Positions 6,254-6,825 of a stretch of 6,825 nucleotides of DNA are shown one piece after another. Numbering within the stretch: position 1 is the stretch's first letter; each line of letters opens with the position of its first letter. The notes under the pieces are model-generated. The model searched no databases. It saw only the letters and a list, made by a program, of their open reading frames with translations, and was not told where the DNA came from. Where the stretch lies: NCBI GenBank assembly GCA_900769175.1, contig CAAGFP010000140.1:1-6825 (forward strand), read 5' to 3'. This DNA is from Lachnospiraceae bacterium. GTDB taxonomy: Bacteria; Bacillota; Clostridia; Lachnospirales; Lachnospiraceae. The translations under genes were made by a program, and so were the position numbers.

Positions 6254-6825
6254 TTACTCTTCCCAAGAATATTTCCAATCCTTGGTAATATATACTGTAA
6301 AAGTTTCTTCTGTACCATCTTCATATGTTATTACAAGAGGTACTTCAATATCTGTTCCTTGTTCATAAAGTCCAATATCCCACTCATGAATTCCATTATA
6401 GTCATAATCAGAAATCAATACACTTTCTTTTTCAGAAGTCATATTAGTTATTGTTTTAGGAGATTTAACAGTAATTACGAAATCTTCTTCAAGTGTACAA
6501 TGTGCTCCATTATACAATATAGGTTGTCCTTTTTCAGAATGATCAAAAGAAAACAACACTATTACCGTTTCATCAATTGTTCCAACATACTCACATAACT
6601 CTTCATATGTTTCATAATATACCATTTGTACACCATCAACAATTTCAGGTTCCTCGCTTTCAGGTTCTGATACAACTTCTGAAGCTTCTTCAGAAACAGG
6701 TTCTGATACTTCTTCAGAAACAACTTCTGATACTACTTCTGATGTAGTAGGTGTAGGATTTTCTGCTACAGGCTTTTTGCAGCCTACTAAGGTAACTGCT
6801 AACAATGCACACAAAACTAATAATG
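6254..6825 (-). CDS. Putative lipoprotein with Ser-Glu repeat linker (5' end outside window)
   Basis: The frame is open to the window edge, so the start codon lies beyond 6825; 190 complete codons are visible. The visible N-terminus LLVLCALLAVTLVGCKKP is the end of a lipoprotein signal peptide with a LVGC lipobox (Cys codon 6779-6781), so the product should be lipid-anchored on the outer face of the membrane. After the Cys comes a linker with Pro/Thr and then repeated SE-x-x units (6644-6742), acidic and flexible. The remaining 130 or so residues look beta-rich: VQMVYYETYEELCEYVG, a DYDYNGIHEWDIGLYEQG turn, and a final VPLVITYEDGTEETFTVYITKDW strand pair. I do not recognise this domain. The visible frame has no internal stop, and a terminator follows at 6117-6153. 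Binding a ligand or partner at the cell surface is a guess. Confidence 0.75.
   Translation of the reverse strand, partial: LLVLCALLAVTLVGCKKPVAENPTPTTSEVVSEVVSEEVSEPVSEEASEVVSEPESEEPEIVDGVQMVYYETYEELCEYVGTIDETVIVLFSFDHSEKGQPILYNGAHCTLEEDFVITVKSPKTITNMTSEKESVLISDYDYNGIHEWDIGLYEQGTDIEVPLVITYEDGTEETFTVYITKDWKYSWEE
6644..6742 (-). repeat. 12-base-period coding repeat for Ser-Glu tetrapeptides
   Basis: This stretch encodes a run of SE-x-x units (SEVV, SEVV, SEEV, SEPV, SEEA, SEVV, SEPE, SEEP). At DNA level exact copies recur at multiples of 12 bases: CAGGTTCTGATAC at 6661-6673 and 6697-6709 (36 apart), and CTTCTTCAGAAACA at 6685-6698 and 6709-6722 (24 apart). This points to growth by slippage or unequal crossing-over, always in frame. 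Confidence 0.7.

Noticed and set aside
6236..6598. Plus-strand open frame of 120 codons
   Set aside because: It lies antisense to the lipoprotein gene, has an odd Phe/Tyr/Cys-rich composition and no ribosome binding site; the lipoprotein on the minus strand has a clear lipobox.
6812..6814. TTG start for the lipoprotein at 6814
   Set aside because: The frame continues upstream with more signal-peptide residues (LLV) to the window edge, so the true start is outside.
1..6825. CRISPR array, tRNA, rRNA, toxin-antitoxin pair or integrase
   Set aside because: No regularly spaced repeats, no cloverleaf, no rRNA-like stretch, no small gene pair and no recombinase motifs were found on either strand.

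Overview
All recognisable genes in this window lie on the minus strand, so transcription runs from high to low coordinates. The AT-rich DNA, strong AAGGAGG-type ribosome binding sites, the Ser/Glu-rich lipoprotein and the phage gene families all suggest a low-GC Firmicute. A gut-type Clostridia such as a Lachnospiraceae member is likely; this is inferred from style, not from a marker gene.

Layout in transcription order. (1) 6825-6254: a lipoprotein whose 5' end lies outside the window, with a Ser-Glu repeat linker, followed by a stem-loop (6188-6215) and a good intrinsic terminator (6117-6153). (2) 6080-4323: a 585-residue Sel1/TPR-like helical repeat protein with its own terminator (4254-4303), so it looks like an isolated single-gene unit. 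(3) 4322-4014: an AT-rich spacer containing a possible promoter, a small inverted repeat and a five-codon leader reading frame with a very strong ribosome binding site. (4) 4013-2814: a secreted 399-residue cysteine-hydrolase-like protein (amidase-type domain, beta module, Big-like domain). (5) 2739-1: a tightly packed phage-type DNA replication operon made of a 98-residue small phage protein, a DUF2815 single-stranded-DNA-binding-type protein, a 514-residue protein related to phage family A DNA polymerases, and the first 115 residues of a VirE/VapE-type replication ATPase. These last four are spaced 15-16 bases apart or overlap by 14, and each has its own ribosome binding site.

The most interesting point is the 514-residue protein. 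It can be followed along the phage family A polymerase fold almost from end to end (exonuclease start, helical region, LPSGR motif, C-terminal segment). However, the exonuclease acidic residues and the HDE of polymerase motif C are replaced, and the region that should hold motif A appears to be deleted. Its reading frame is nevertheless intact, with a good ribosome binding site, in the position where an active polymerase normally sits between DUF2815 and VirE. The DUF2800 nuclease that often precedes DUF2815 in such modules is also absent. This is either a prophage replication module in decay or a remodelled element using a pseudo-polymerase as a non-catalytic factor. No integrase, att site, CRISPR array, tRNA, rRNA or transposon was seen.
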